From contig NZ_FORA01000004.1 in NCBI RefSeq assembly GCF_900113875.1, positions 62,001-126,000 on the forward strand: DNA of 64,000 bases. The letters are read 5' to 3'. Below, in pieces: positions 8,909 to 18,926 of this stretch. Each line of letters opens with the position of its first letter. The stretch's first letter is position 1. The position numbers were made by a program, and so were the translations under genes. The notes under the pieces are model-generated. The model saw nothing but the letters and a program-made list of their open reading frames with translations, ran no database searches and was not told where the DNA came from. The stretch comes from Jannaschia pohangensis (GTDB lineage: Bacteria; Pseudomonadota; Alphaproteobacteria; Rhodobacterales; Rhodobacteraceae).

Positions 8909-9682
8909 TCAGACCCAGTCGAGGCAGACCTGGCGCGCGGGGTAGGCGGCGGCGATGTCACGTCGCAGGGCGGCGAAATCCGGGCGCAGGGCGGGGAACT
9001 TGCGTTCGTGGGTTTCGGCGACGAGGCAAGGGATGCGGGCCAGAAGGCCGCTGTCGTGGAGGGCGCGCAGGAGCGATAGCTCCGCCCCCTCGATGTCGAG
9101 CTTCACGAAGGCGAGGCGGCCGCAGTGCGGGGGTGGGTCGAGGGACAGCGTGTCGGGCAAGTCGCCTCGGGCCAGGTCGGCCAGGATCGCGGGCAAATCG
9201 TGGACTGGCACGGTGATGTTTTGGCCATGCCCCGCCTCAGCCGGACGGACCCCGTCCAGCAGGGTCGATCCGACGGTGCCCGAAAGGGGATCGTCGGTGA
9301 AGGTGACGGAGCGGTGCAGGGTGGCGGTGCCGGAGGTCAGGCCGACGGCCCCGGGCATCAGGTGGACGTTGTCGCGCGCGCCAAGGCGGGTTTGCAGCTC
9401 GGCGAAGGCGACGGGGTCAGGTTCGAACGCGTAGACGGTGGCGCCGGTATCGGCGAGCGGGCCCGAGACCACGCCGACATTCGCGCCGCAATCGACCACG
9501 ACATCGTCGGGGCCAAGCTGCGTCAGCAGGCCGTCGAACATTCCGGTGGCATGGGCGCGGCGCGTTCGGGCGATGATCTTGCGCCTCATCCGGCGTTGCA
9601 GAAGTGCCAGGTCGCCCCGGGGTGCGGGGGCGTCGTGGGAAGGCCCGGTATCGGGTGGTCCGGACCGTCGGGACTCGAGCAT
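8909..9682 (-). CDS. FkbM family SAM-dependent methyltransferase
   Basis: The 257-residue protein has a class I methyltransferase fold: motif I VVVDCGANVGVVSG (about 58-71), the acidic loop VYAFEPDP, then FVKLDIEGAELSLLRAL and CLVAETHERKF toward the C-terminus, the combination typical of FkbM-type methyltransferases, which often methylate sugar hydroxyls or small molecules. The substrate cannot be told from sequence. The ATG at 9682 was chosen because GGAGGAT lies at ideal distance; the reading frame extends further upstream but without a comparable site. It is inserted between glyQ and DUF6446-glyS, separating genes for two subunits of one enzyme, which is unusual and suggests acquisition or a housekeeping link not yet known. 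Confidence 0.85.
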   Translation of the reverse strand: MLESRRSGPPDTGPSHDAPAPRGDLALLQRRMRRKIIARTRRAHATGMFDGLLTQLGPDDVVVDCGANVGVVSGPLADTGATVYAFEPDPVAFAELQTRLGARDNVHLMPGAVGLTSGTATLHRSVTFTDDPLSGTVGSTLLDGVRPAEAGHGQNITVPVHDLPAILADLARGDLPDTLSLDPPPHCGRLAFVKLDIEGAELSLLRALHDSGLLARIPCLVAETHERKFPALRPDFAALRRDIAAAYPARQVCLDWV

Positions 9683-9812
9683 GGTGTCATCCTCCGCTGG
9701 CTGGACTCGCAGGATAGACCTGCCAGACGGAGATTGCCGAGCCGTTAACGCGCACGCGGACCTGTGGGCGAAAAGCCGACGATGCGGGGCGGATGTTTGC
9801 CGAAAACCGCGC

Positions 9813-10745
9813 TCAGGCGGCGTCGGTCCAGCCACCCGCGCGGGTCGTCAGGAAGGCGTCGGCACAGGCCTTGGCCAGGGCGCGGACCCGTCCGATATAG
9901 GCCTGCCTCTCGGTCACCGAGATGACGCCGCGCGCATCCAGAAGGTTGAAGATGTGGCTGGCCTTGATGCATTGGTCATAAGCCGGGTGGGCCATGACGA
10001 TGCGCTTGCCGGTCTTGGGGTCCTCTGCGGGTTTCGACAGGATTTCGGAGCAATGCGCCTCCGCCTCCTCGAAATGGCGCAGCAGGACGGCGGTGTCGGC
10101 GGTGTCGAAGTTCCAGCGGGCGTATTCCTCTTCGGTCTGGCGGAACACGTCGCCATAGGTCAGCGGGATCGGCGCCGAAGGATCGTTGAACGGCATGTCC
10201 ATGACGTGATCGGCCCCGAGCACATACATCGCCAGACGCTCCAGACCATAGGTCAGCTCGCCCGAGACGGGGTGGCAATCGTGGCCGCCGACCTGCTGGA
10301 AATAGGTGAATTGCGACACTTCCATGCCGTCACACCAGACTTCCCATCCGAGGCCCCAGGCCCCGAGGGTGGGCGATTCCCAATCGTCTTCGACAAAACG
10401 GATGTCGTGCAGCTCCGCGTCGATGCCGATGGCCTGAAGCGAGCCGAGATACAGCTCCTGAAGGTCGGGCGGCGAGGGTTTGATGAGGACCTGATACTGG
10501 TAATAATGTTGCAACCGGTTCGGGTTCTCGCCGTAGCGGCCATCGGTCGGACGACGCGACGGCTGGACATAGGCGGCGGCCCAGGCGTTCGGCCCGAGGG
10601 CGCGCAGGGTGGTGGCCGGGTGGAAGGTGCCTGCGCCGACCTCCATGTCGTAGGGCTGCAGCACGGCGCAGCCCTTGGTCGCCCAATAGGATTGAAGCCG
10701 CAGGATGATCTCCTGAAACGACCTGGGGGTGTCTGTGATGCCCAT
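9813..10745 (-). CDS. glyQ: glycine--tRNA ligase alpha subunit
   Basis: GlyQ is the catalytic class II subunit that activates glycine. The 310-residue protein begins [21 protein letters not shown] and contains the conserved [37 protein letters not shown] and [19 protein letters not shown] blocks, with [11 protein letters not shown] as motif 3. Length is as expected. The start at 10745 has AAGAGG seven bases upstream; the open frame continues far upstream but that part has no homology to GlyQ. It heads the minus-strand run glyQ-FkbM-DUF6446-glyS-PPDK-like and is divergent from the exported pseudoprotease gene across 156 bases, where its promoter must lie. Confidence 0.97.
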   Translation of the reverse strand: MGITDTPRSFQEIILRLQSYWATKGCAVLQPYDMEVGAGTFHPATTLRALGPNAWAAAYVQPSRRPTDGRYGENPNRLQHYYQYQVLIKPSPPDLQELYLGSLQAIGIDAELHDIRFVEDDWESPTLGAWGLGWEVWCDGMEVSQFTYFQQVGGHDCHPVSGELTYGLERLAMYVLGADHVMDMPFNDPSAPIPLTYGDVFRQTEEEYARWNFDTADTAVLLRHFEEAEAHCSEILSKPAEDPKTGKRIVMAHPAYDQCIKASHIFNLLDARGVISVTERQAYIGRVRALAKACADAFLTTRAGGWTDAA

Positions 10746-10901
10746 GGCAAGCCTCTTGAACCGCGTGCGACCGCGTCTATGCGGCAACACTTGGCCCGTC
10801 AACGCGCGGCTTGGCGGCAAACGTGACACTCCGGCCCCTTCCCTTGGGACACCGGATCGGAAAGGAAGGAGGGCAATTATCTGACCGACCGAGAGAGTTT
10901 C

Positions 10902-12662
10902 ATGCGCTTCGCTGCGATCCTGCTTGCCTGTTCCGTGTTTTCCGCCGCCACGTTCCCTGCCGCAGCGCAGGACCGTGTCTTTGTCCAGATCGAGGCGCAC
11001 CCCAGTCTGTCCGAAGCCGAAAGCCGCGCCCGCGCCTATGGCGCCGTGGTCACGAACATCAACGGCTTCGCCCTTGGCGGCGGCTGGTACGGCATCGCGC
11101 TCGGGCCCTTTGACGTCGACACGGCGCGCAGCGTTCTGCGCGATCTGCGCGAAGACGGTCTGATCCCGCGCGACAGCTATGTGACCGAAGGCGACACCTA
11201 CCGCGACCGCTTCTGGCCGGTTGGCGCCGGTGCGACGGCGGGGATCACTGCCCCCGACCCGGTGGAGACGCAAACCCTTCCCGCGACCGACAGCACGCAG
11301 ATCGCGGGCGTGGTCGTCCCTGATCCGGTCGTGATCGAACCCGACGAGACCCCGCGGGAGGCCCGCGCTTCCGAGGCGCTTCTGAGCCGCGAGGAGAAGA
11401 TGGAGCTGCAGCGCGCGCTGCAATGGTTCGGCTTCTACACCGCCGGGATCGATGGCAGCTTTGGGGCTGGCACGCGCAATTCGATGGCGGCCTGGCAGGC
11501 AGCGTCGGGGATCGAGACGAGCGGTGTGCTGACCACCCGCCAGCGGGCGCAATTGATGGCGGAATACGCAGAGGCGCAGGCCGAACTGGGGCTGGAGCCG
11601 CTGACGGTGGCCAAGGCGGGCATCGCCCTGACCGCGCCGCTCGGGCTGGTGACCTTCGACCGGATCGAAGCGCCCTTCGTGCATTACCTACCCAAGAACG
11701 ACAGCGGTGTTCGCCTCTCGCTGATCTCTCAGCCCGGGGATCGGACCGCGCTGGCAGGTCTTTACGAGATCTTGCAGACCCTCGAAATCATCCCGACCGA
11801 AGGCGACCGCAGCAAGTCGCGCGACTCGTTCCGGATCACCGGTGTCGCGCCGGACCGCACGACGCAGGTGGTGGCGGAATTGGCCGATGGCCACATCATC
11901 GGCTACATCATGAGCTGGCCCGAGGCGCAGGACGCACTGGCCGCGCGGGCCCTGCCCGAGATGGAGCGGACGCTGGCCTCGGTCGGAACGCCGTTGGCCC
12001 CCGACGCGGGGTTCCAGCCGTCCGAGCAGAGTTTCGACATGGTTTCGGGCCTCGATGTGCGCAAACCCCTGCGCTCCGCGTCGGGGTTCTTCGTCGATGG
12101 TGCGGGAACGGTCGTCACGGCCAGCGAGACCGTCGCCGCCTGTGGCCGGATCACGCTGGACCGTCTGCACGATGCGACGATCGCGGCAAGCCAGCAGGGT
12201 GTCGCGATCCTGCGCCCCGTGAACCGCCTGGCCCCGGTCGAAGTCGCTGCCTTTGCCCCGTCCGAGGGGCGGCTGCGCAGCCCGGTGTCGGTCGGCGGCT
12301 TCCCCTATGGTGGCGTTCTGGGGGCGGCAACGCTCAGCTTCGGGACGCTGGAGGATGTGCGGGGTCTGGACGGATCGCCCGATGTGATGCGCCTGTCGCT
12401 GCCTGCGCGGGACGGGGATGCAGGTGGGCCGGTTCTGGACGGATCGGGCCGGGTGTCGGGCATGTTGCTGCCCGATGCGTCGGACCCCACGCGGGCCTTG
12501 CCCGATGACGTGACCTTCGCGATCAAGTCGACGGCGCTCCAGACGATCCTGACGTCGGCGGGCGTTCAACCCGTGGTGTCGCAGAGCATCGCCGCCATCG
12601 CGCCCGAAGACCTGACCACCCGCGCCGTGGGAATGACGGTGCTGGTCAGCTGTTGGGAGTGA
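10902..12662 (+). CDS. exported SPOR-like/peptidoglycan-binding trypsin-fold pseudoprotease
   Basis: A 586-residue exported protein: signal peptide (1-22, AAA then QDRVF), an SPOR-like segment (about 24-105), a PG_binding_1 domain (about 160-222, [20 protein letters not shown]), a middle region of unknown fold (240-365), and a trypsin-like domain (about 385-550). The protease fold is recognisable ([14 protein letters not shown], then GDAGGPVLD) but the catalytic residues are gone: Glu409 stands where His is expected, Gly433 at the Asp position, and Ala507 replaces Ser in GDSGG. It is thus probably a non-catalytic envelope protein that binds peptidoglycan or unfolded substrates. RBS-like sequence upstream is weak (CCGAGAGAGTTTC). 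It converges on trkH with only three bases between. Confidence 0.82.
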   Translation: MRFAAILLACSVFSAATFPAAAQDRVFVQIEAHPSLSEAESRARAYGAVVTNINGFALGGGWYGIALGPFDVDTARSVLRDLREDGLIPRDSYVTEGDTYRDRFWPVGAGATAGITAPDPVETQTLPATDSTQIAGVVVPDPVVIEPDETPREARASEALLSREEKMELQRALQWFGFYTAGIDGSFGAGTRNSMAAWQAASGIETSGVLTTRQRAQLMAEYAEAQAELGLEPLTVAKAGIALTAPLGLVTFDRIEAPFVHYLPKNDSGVRLSLISQPGDRTALAGLYEILQTLEIIPTEGDRSKSRDSFRITGVAPDRTTQVVAELADGHIIGYIMSWPEAQDALAARALPEMERTLASVGTPLAPDAGFQPSEQSFDMVSGLDVRKPLRSASGFFVDGAGTVVTASETVAACGRITLDRLHDATIAASQQGVAILRPVNRLAPVEVAAFAPSEGRLRSPVSVGGFPYGGVLGAATLSFGTLEDVRGLDGSPDVMRLSLPARDGDAGGPVLDGSGRVSGMLLPDASDPTRALPDDVTFAIKSTALQTILTSAGVQPVVSQSIAAIAPEDLTTRAVGMTVLVSCWE

Positions 12663-12665
12663 CCC

Positions 12666-14114
12666 TCACCCCTGCCAGAACCGGCGGGTGAACAGCACGT
12701 AGACAACCACGAGTTCCAGCCGTCCGATCAGCATCGCCGAGGCCAGCAGCCATTTGGCGGTGTCCCCCAGGGGCGCGAAATTGCCCGCCGGGCCGATGAT
12801 GTCGCCCAGACCCGGGCCGACATTCGCGATGGCGGTCGCCGCCCCGGAGACCGAGGTCAGCAGGTCGAGGCCGGTCATCGCCAGCAGCACCGAAAACACC
12901 CCGAGCGTCACGACGAAGAGGACGAAGAACGCCATGACCGACGACAGCACGTCCTCGGACACGCGGCGGCCGTCGTAGCGGGGAAAGAAGATGCCGTGAG
13001 GCGAGTGAATCTGACGGATCTGGGTTTTGACCGTGGCGAACAGGATCTGGTAGCGGAAGATCTTGACCGAGCAGGAGGTGGACCCGGCGCAGCCCCCGAT
13101 CAGGCCGCAAAAGAAGAACAGCGCGATGATGAAGCCGCCCCATTCCATGTAGTCCACGCTGGCGAAGCCGGTGCCGGTCAGGATGGAGGCGATGTTGAAC
13201 AGCGCCTCGCGCACGGCACGTTCCACCGGATAGCCGTCGACCACGATCAGGGCCCCCGATGTGACGACCACAAGGGAGAGGGCGGTGCCAAGAAAGGCTC
13301 GCAGCTGGCTGTCGGTCAGGAGCGGTCGGCTCTGACCGTTCAGCAGCTGGACATAGAGGACAAAGGGAGAGGCGGCGGCCAGCATGAAGAAGGTGGCGAT
13401 ATATTCATGTGGGCCCTGGAAGGCCCCGAAACTGGCATCGTAGTTGGCGAAGCCGCCCGTCGACACCGTGGTCATCGCATGGACGACCGCGTCGAAGGTG
13501 CCCATGCCGGCCGCCCCATAGGCCAGGGCGCAGGCCAGCGTGATGCCAAGGTAGATCGTGGAGATGGTAGAGCTGATCTGGGCCGCGCGGGGCAGGACCT
13601 TGCCCATGGTGTCGAAGGCCTCGGAGCGGAAGATCTGCATTCCCCCGACGCGCAGTTCCGGCAGGAAGACCATGGCGACGACGATCACGCCGATCCCCCC
13701 GAACCACTGCAACAGGCCGCGCCACAGAAGGATGCCCTTGGGCAGCTCGTCGAGGCCGACAATCACCGTGGAGCCGGTCGTGGTCAGGCCCGACATCGCC
13801 TCGAAGAAGGCGTCGGTATAGCTGAGCTGCGTGGCGCCGATGGTGAAGGGGATGGCGGCGAAGATCGGCAGCGCCAGCCAGACCCCCGTGGTCAGCAGGA
13901 ACGTCTGTTGCAGTGACAGCCGGTCGCGCACGGCATTGGCCGTCGACAGCGACAGACAGGCGCCGACCAGCATCGTCAGCAAGCCGGATTCGACGAAGAC
14001 CGGCCATTCCCCATTGTCGACGATGATATCGGCAAGCGCGGGCAGGCCCATGGATGCGCCCAGAACCACCAGCAACAGGCCGATCACATATCCGACGGGG
14101 CGCACGTCCAGCAT
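12666..14114 (-). CDS. trkH: TrkH family potassium uptake protein
   Basis: TrkH is the membrane pore of the Trk K+ uptake system, working with the NAD-binding TrkA, which is not in this window. The 482-residue protein has four repeated membrane-loop-membrane units; the selectivity-filter glycines are visible in TTGSTV, STGGFANYD, TGTGFASVDY and ANVGPGLGDI. Length fits the family. The start at 14114 (MLDVRPVGYVIG) gives a normal TrkH N-terminus; the frame extends to 14201 but that stretch is charged and overlaps the exporter downstream region. AGGA sits about ten bases upstream. The gene follows the EamA exporter by 31 bases and may share its transcript. Confidence 0.92.
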   Translation of the reverse strand: MLDVRPVGYVIGLLLVVLGASMGLPALADIIVDNGEWPVFVESGLLTMLVGACLSLSTANAVRDRLSLQQTFLLTTGVWLALPIFAAIPFTIGATQLSYTDAFFEAMSGLTTTGSTVIVGLDELPKGILLWRGLLQWFGGIGVIVVAMVFLPELRVGGMQIFRSEAFDTMGKVLPRAAQISSTISTIYLGITLACALAYGAAGMGTFDAVVHAMTTVSTGGFANYDASFGAFQGPHEYIATFFMLAAASPFVLYVQLLNGQSRPLLTDSQLRAFLGTALSLVVVTSGALIVVDGYPVERAVREALFNIASILTGTGFASVDYMEWGGFIIALFFFCGLIGGCAGSTSCSVKIFRYQILFATVKTQIRQIHSPHGIFFPRYDGRRVSEDVLSSVMAFFVLFVVTLGVFSVLLAMTGLDLLTSVSGAATAIANVGPGLGDIIGPAGNFAPLGDTAKWLLASAMLIGRLELVVVYVLFTRRFWQG

Positions 14115-14145
14115 TGGCCCGGTGTCCTGTGCCCGCGCGATCAAG

Positions 14146-15075
14146 TCAAGCGCGGCGGTCGGCGCGCGCGCGTCTGCCCGATTGGCTGACCGCAAGGCCA
14201 CAGGCGATCAGGGCGAGGGCGACAAAGAAGCGGCCTGGCAGGACCTCGCCAAGGATCAGGGTGCCGAAGACCATGGACCAGACCGGGACCTGGTAGTTGA
14301 CGAGGGTCATGAAGCTTGGCCCCGCCGACCGGATTACCTGGACCCGCAGGAGCGCGGCAAAGGCCGTGGGGATAAGGCCGAGGAACACGATGGCCGCCAT
14401 GATGCCCGGGTCGGCCACCTGCGGCACCCCTTCGGTCAGGAGCATGGCGGGGACAAGGAATATGGAGCCGACCACAAGGGTCAGCGCGCTCAGCCACATG
14501 GCGTCGATGGGCGGACAGCGGCGGGTCAGGATCGACCCGAAGGCATAGCTGACCGAGGCGCAGAGACAGGCGATCCGCCCGATGGCGGCCAGGTCGCCAT
14601 CGCCCGCCGCCGTGACACCGGGACCAAGAAGAACGAGCGCGCCCACAAGACCCAGACCGAAGCCCCCCGCCCGCCGCATCGTCAGCCGGTCGCCCGGCAC
14701 GAACCAATGGGCAAGCGGCAGCACGAACAGCGGCAGGACCGCCATGCTGAGCCCCGCAAAGGCCGATGGAACATATTGCTGGCCCCAACTGAGCAGCATG
14801 AAGGGCAGGGCGGTCGTCAACACGCCAAGCACCGCCACAAAGGCCAGGAGCATGGGTGTCACGACCGGGAACGGCCGCCGCAGGACAAGGACCAGGGACA
14901 GCAGCGCCAGCGCGCCGAGCGCCGTGCGCGCCGCCGCGACCGTGACAGGGCCGTAGCCGCGCAGGGCGATGGCCACGACCATGAACGTGCCGCCCCAGAT
15001 CAACCCGAGGGCGATGATCGACGCATAGTTCCCGAGGGTGGGCTGCGAAACGGGGGTGTCGGTCGTGGTGGCCAT
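14146..15075 (-). CDS. EamA/DMT-family membrane exporter
   Basis: A 309-residue protein with about ten hydrophobic helices arranged as two five-helix EamA repeats (first repeat from YASIIALGLIWGGTFMVV, second from IACLCASVSYAFGSILTRR). The drug/metabolite transporter superfamily exports amino acids, nucleosides or other metabolites; the substrate cannot be deduced here. The C-terminus is short and arginine-rich (RRARADRRA). It lies upstream of trkH on the same strand. Start ATG at 15075 is preceded by GGGAGCGGAG, a good ribosome site. Function beyond transport is not assigned. Confidence 0.85.
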   Translation of the reverse strand: MATTTDTPVSQPTLGNYASIIALGLIWGGTFMVVAIALRGYGPVTVAAARTALGALALLSLVLVLRRPFPVVTPMLLAFVAVLGVLTTALPFMLLSWGQQYVPSAFAGLSMAVLPLFVLPLAHWFVPGDRLTMRRAGGFGLGLVGALVLLGPGVTAAGDGDLAAIGRIACLCASVSYAFGSILTRRCPPIDAMWLSALTLVVGSIFLVPAMLLTEGVPQVADPGIMAAIVFLGLIPTAFAALLRVQVIRSAGPSFMTLVNYQVPVWSMVFGTLILGEVLPGRFFVALALIACGLAVSQSGRRARADRRA

Positions 15076-15253
15076 CTCCGCTCCCTAGCCTGCGGCAGGG
15101 GGCGAGAACAGAGCGATGATGGGTAGGATCGCGCGTTCGGTCGCCGCAACGGCTGCCGATACGCCGACAATTGTTGCGGGCCCATTGGCGGGCCGCGTCC
15201 TTGACCCTATGTCATGTGCTCAACATCAAGCGTCACCGGAGAAGGGCCGCAGA

Positions 15254-15400
15254 ATGTCATATGAGGGATGGATCGTCGTTTGCCTGTTGGGCATCGTTCT
15301 GGCGGTCGTGGTGATGGCCTATCACAAGCAGAGCGAAGCTGTGGCGCGCCGCAATGCGAAATCGGCGGCCTCCGGCAAGTCGGGCAGCGGCACCGTTTGA
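15254..15400 (+). CDS. small single-helix membrane protein (48 aa)
   Basis: A 48-residue protein, MSYEGWIVVCLLGIVLAVVVMAY followed by a polar, basic tail with HKQSEAVARRNAKSA. Residues 6-23 form one membrane helix. GGAGAAGGG precedes the ATG. The open frame extends upstream to 15116, but the helix, ribosome site and composition support this start. The gene is followed by a second one-helix gene of similar size, suggesting a pair. I do not recognise a family; small proteins of this kind are often subunits of membrane complexes. Confidence 0.6.
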   Translation: MSYEGWIVVCLLGIVLAVVVMAYHKQSEAVARRNAKSAASGKSGSGTV

Positions 15401-15468
15401 CGGAACCCCGGCGCCGCGCGGCGCGTTTCCTTTCCAATGCACCCAACCAATTCGGAAAGGACCGCCTA

Positions 15469-15639
15469 ATGAGTTTTGAATTCCTGTTGCCGCTGCTGTC
15501 GATGTTCACCCTTCTGGGGGCCGTTGTCTTCGCCTACGTCAGTCAGCAAAAACTGATCGACCGAATGAACGACCCGAACGCGCCGAAATCGACACTTGCC
15601 GCGGACGTACCGAACGACGCCAAGCCGGCGGATGTCTGA
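15469..15639 (+). CDS. small single-helix membrane protein (56 aa)
   Basis: A 56-residue protein with one membrane helix (LLPLLSMFTLLGAVVFAYV, residues 6-24) followed by a polar segment SQQKLIDRMNDPNAP and an acidic, alanine-rich tail. The ATG at 15469 has GGAAAGGA seven bases upstream, a strong site. It is 68 bases after the 48-residue membrane protein and ends just before a bidirectional terminator. Family unknown. Its organisation (N-out short helix, soluble tail) resembles that of its neighbour, but the sequences are not obviously related. Confidence 0.65.
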   Translation: MSFEFLLPLLSMFTLLGAVVFAYVSQQKLIDRMNDPNAPKSTLAADVPNDAKPADV

Positions 15640-15642
15640 TAC

Positions 15643-15676
15643 GAAAAAAGGCGGGTCTTGATGACCCGCCTTTTCC
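15643..15676. terminator. bidirectional rho-independent terminator
   Basis: AAAAAAGGCGGGTC, a five-base loop TTGAT, then GACCCGCCTTTT: an at least 11-base stem ending in T-runs on both strands. It sits between the convergent ends of the 56-residue membrane protein gene and ilvC and should stop transcription from both sides. Confidence 0.9.
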
Positions 15677-15697
15677 TTGTCCGCTCTATCGGTCGAA

Positions 15698-17308
<1,611 letters not shown>

Positions 17309-17312
<4 letters not shown>

Positions 17313-17767
17313 CCGAAGCGATCGACGATACCGACCGCGCCATCCTGCGGGTGGTTCAGGCCAACGCGAGGCTGTCGGCGGGGGCCGTCGGACGCGCCGT
17401 CGATCTGTCGCAGCCGGCGGCCTGGCGGCGCCTGCGGCGGTTGCGCGATCTGGGCATCCTGCGGGGGCGGGAACTGACGCTCGACCTCGAAAAGCTCGGC
17501 TTCGGGGTGACGGTGTTCCTGGGCATCAAGCTGGCGACGAAGGGCCGGGTCAGTCTGGACGATTTCGAGCGGGCGGTGACCGCCATCCCCGAAGTGCGCC
17601 GTGTCGAGCATGTTCTGGGCCGTTATGATTACCGGCTGCGGGTTACCGCCCGCGACCTGCCCGACTTCGAGCGGGTCCTGCGGCGGCGGATCATGGCGCT
17701 GCCCGGTGTGGGCGAGATGGAGGCGAATGTGCTGCTGTCCGAAGAACGCTTGCCGGGGCCGCTGTGA
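17309..17767 (+). CDS. Lrp/AsnC family transcriptional regulator (second of pair)
   Basis: A 152-residue feast/famine regulator: winged helix (TEAIDDTDRAILRVVQANAR, DLSQPAAWRRLRRLRDLGIL) and a RAM domain with VLGRYDYRLRVTARDL. It is clearly related to, but not a close copy of, the preceding gene, with which it shares an ATGA overlap, so the two are translated together and may form hetero-oligomers. A GTGA overlap links it to the DUF7079-like gene. In the recognition helix the usual TVSxRI pattern reads QPAAWRRL, which may alter DNA specificity. Target genes are not known; ilvC is the obvious candidate. Confidence 0.88.
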
Positions 17768-18132
17768 CCGCGCCCGAGCGGACCCCCGAGGACCGGGCCT
17801 GCTTTCTGCTGTCCGAACTGTTTCTCGACACTGACACCCGCGGCAGTCTGGATCGTCTGGCGCAGGAATTGCGGGCGACGGGCGTGCCGGTCGCGGCACT
17901 GGACCGGCTGATGGTGGAGGATGTGGCTCGCGTGTGCCTGACGAACCTCTATTCCCCGGCGGGGGAATGGGAGGGGTTCGATACCGATTGGCTGCTGGCG
18001 CGGATTGCCAAGAACCGGGCCGATCCGGGCGTGCTTGCCCCGGTCCGGCGGTGGATGCGGCGGCGTGCCCTGCGCCGGATGGTGCCCGAGTGGTCCGATC
18101 TGCGCGCACGCCTTCGTGACGCACCGACCTAG
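17764..18132 (+). CDS. DUF7079-like protein
   Basis: A 122-residue acidic-then-basic protein starting at GTG in a four-base overlap with the second Lrp gene. The pattern LLSELFLDTD near the N-terminus, VARVCLTNLYSPAGEWEGFDTDWLLARI in the middle, and a basic tail (VRRWMRRRALRRM) resembles, from memory, DUF7079, a family without known function. No catalytic motif is visible. Co-translation with two amino-acid-responsive regulators is its only context clue. It ends eight bases before the converging HAD hydrolase gene. Confidence 0.7.
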   Translation: MTAPERTPEDRACFLLSELFLDTDTRGSLDRLAQELRATGVPVAALDRLMVEDVARVCLTNLYSPAGEWEGFDTDWLLARIAKNRADPGVLAPVRRWMRRRALRRMVPEWSDLRARLRDAPT

Positions 18133-18139
18133 GCCCGGA

Positions 18140-18760
18140 TCAGCGCGGCAGACTCCATTCGAGCGCGTCATGGGCAAGGGGCGAATAGCGGAAAGTCCGA
18201 AACCCCATGGACCCGGCGGCATTCACGTTCGTGGAACTGTCGTCGATGAAGAGAACCTCGCCCGCCGTCAGCTCCATCGCATCGAGCACTGCCTGAAATG
18301 CCTCGGTTGCGGGTTTGGCATGGCCGATCCGGGCCGAGGCGAACACCTGTTCGATGCCGGGAAACTGCGGCAGCAGGCCATCGACCCAATCGGCACGGCG
18401 ACTGTCGGCATTGGTCAGGATCGCCTGACGCAGGCCCTGCCGTTGCAACCGGGCAATCGCCTGCTGGATGCGGACATTCGGGTGGAAGTCGTTGTCGAGC
18501 CAATGCTGGACGACCGCCTCGGGCGTGGTGTCCGCCCCGCTGCCGGTGATCCAGCCGTCGATGCGGTCGAAGATATCCTCGGCCCCGGTCAGCAACCCGT
18601 CGAGCCCGCCGAACACGGCATCGGTGAAATCGTCGATGGGCGCGCCGAACTTGTCCTCGAACCCCTTGGACCACAGGAAGCGGCCACCGGGCGCGTTGAC
18701 GTTCAGCACGCCGTCGAAATCCCAAAGGACGGCGCGGAGGGGGACATTTGAAACGATCAT
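18140..18760 (-). CDS. HAD family hydrolase
   Basis: A 206-residue haloacid-dehalogenase-superfamily hydrolase. Motif I is WDFDGVLN (nucleophile Asp14), motif II AILTNAD, motif III a lysine in GHAKPATEAF, and motif IV FIDDSSTNV. A helical cap of about 80 residues follows motif I, as in subfamily I phosphatases. The substrate, probably a small phosphate ester, is not predictable. The gene stands alone, convergent with the DUF7079-like gene and divergent from the class V aminotransferase. Starts at MIVSNVPLRAVLWDFDG. Confidence 0.85.
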   Translation of the reverse strand: MIVSNVPLRAVLWDFDGVLNVNAPGGRFLWSKGFEDKFGAPIDDFTDAVFGGLDGLLTGAEDIFDRIDGWITGSGADTTPEAVVQHWLDNDFHPNVRIQQAIARLQRQGLRQAILTNADSRRADWVDGLLPQFPGIEQVFASARIGHAKPATEAFQAVLDAMELTAGEVLFIDDSSTNVNAAGSMGFRTFRYSPLAHDALEWSLPR

Positions 18761-18926
18761 TCCACAAGCCTAGCCGATCATCGTTGGTCTGGCGATGGCG
18801 CTTTGCGGGACAGAATGCCGCCCATTGGAAACCCGCCGCGACGATCCGCCGGGGTCGGCGGACCAGTTTGCCTTTGCGCGGGGACGAGCCGCATGTGAGA
18901 ACATGACCCAAGCAGGAGGAGAGATC

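Noticed and set aside
10746-10901. Searched the glyQ/pseudoprotease divergent region for a glycine riboswitch.
   Set aside because: No conserved glycine-riboswitch core or paired-aptamer pattern could be recognised by eye; a covariance-model search would be needed to settle it.
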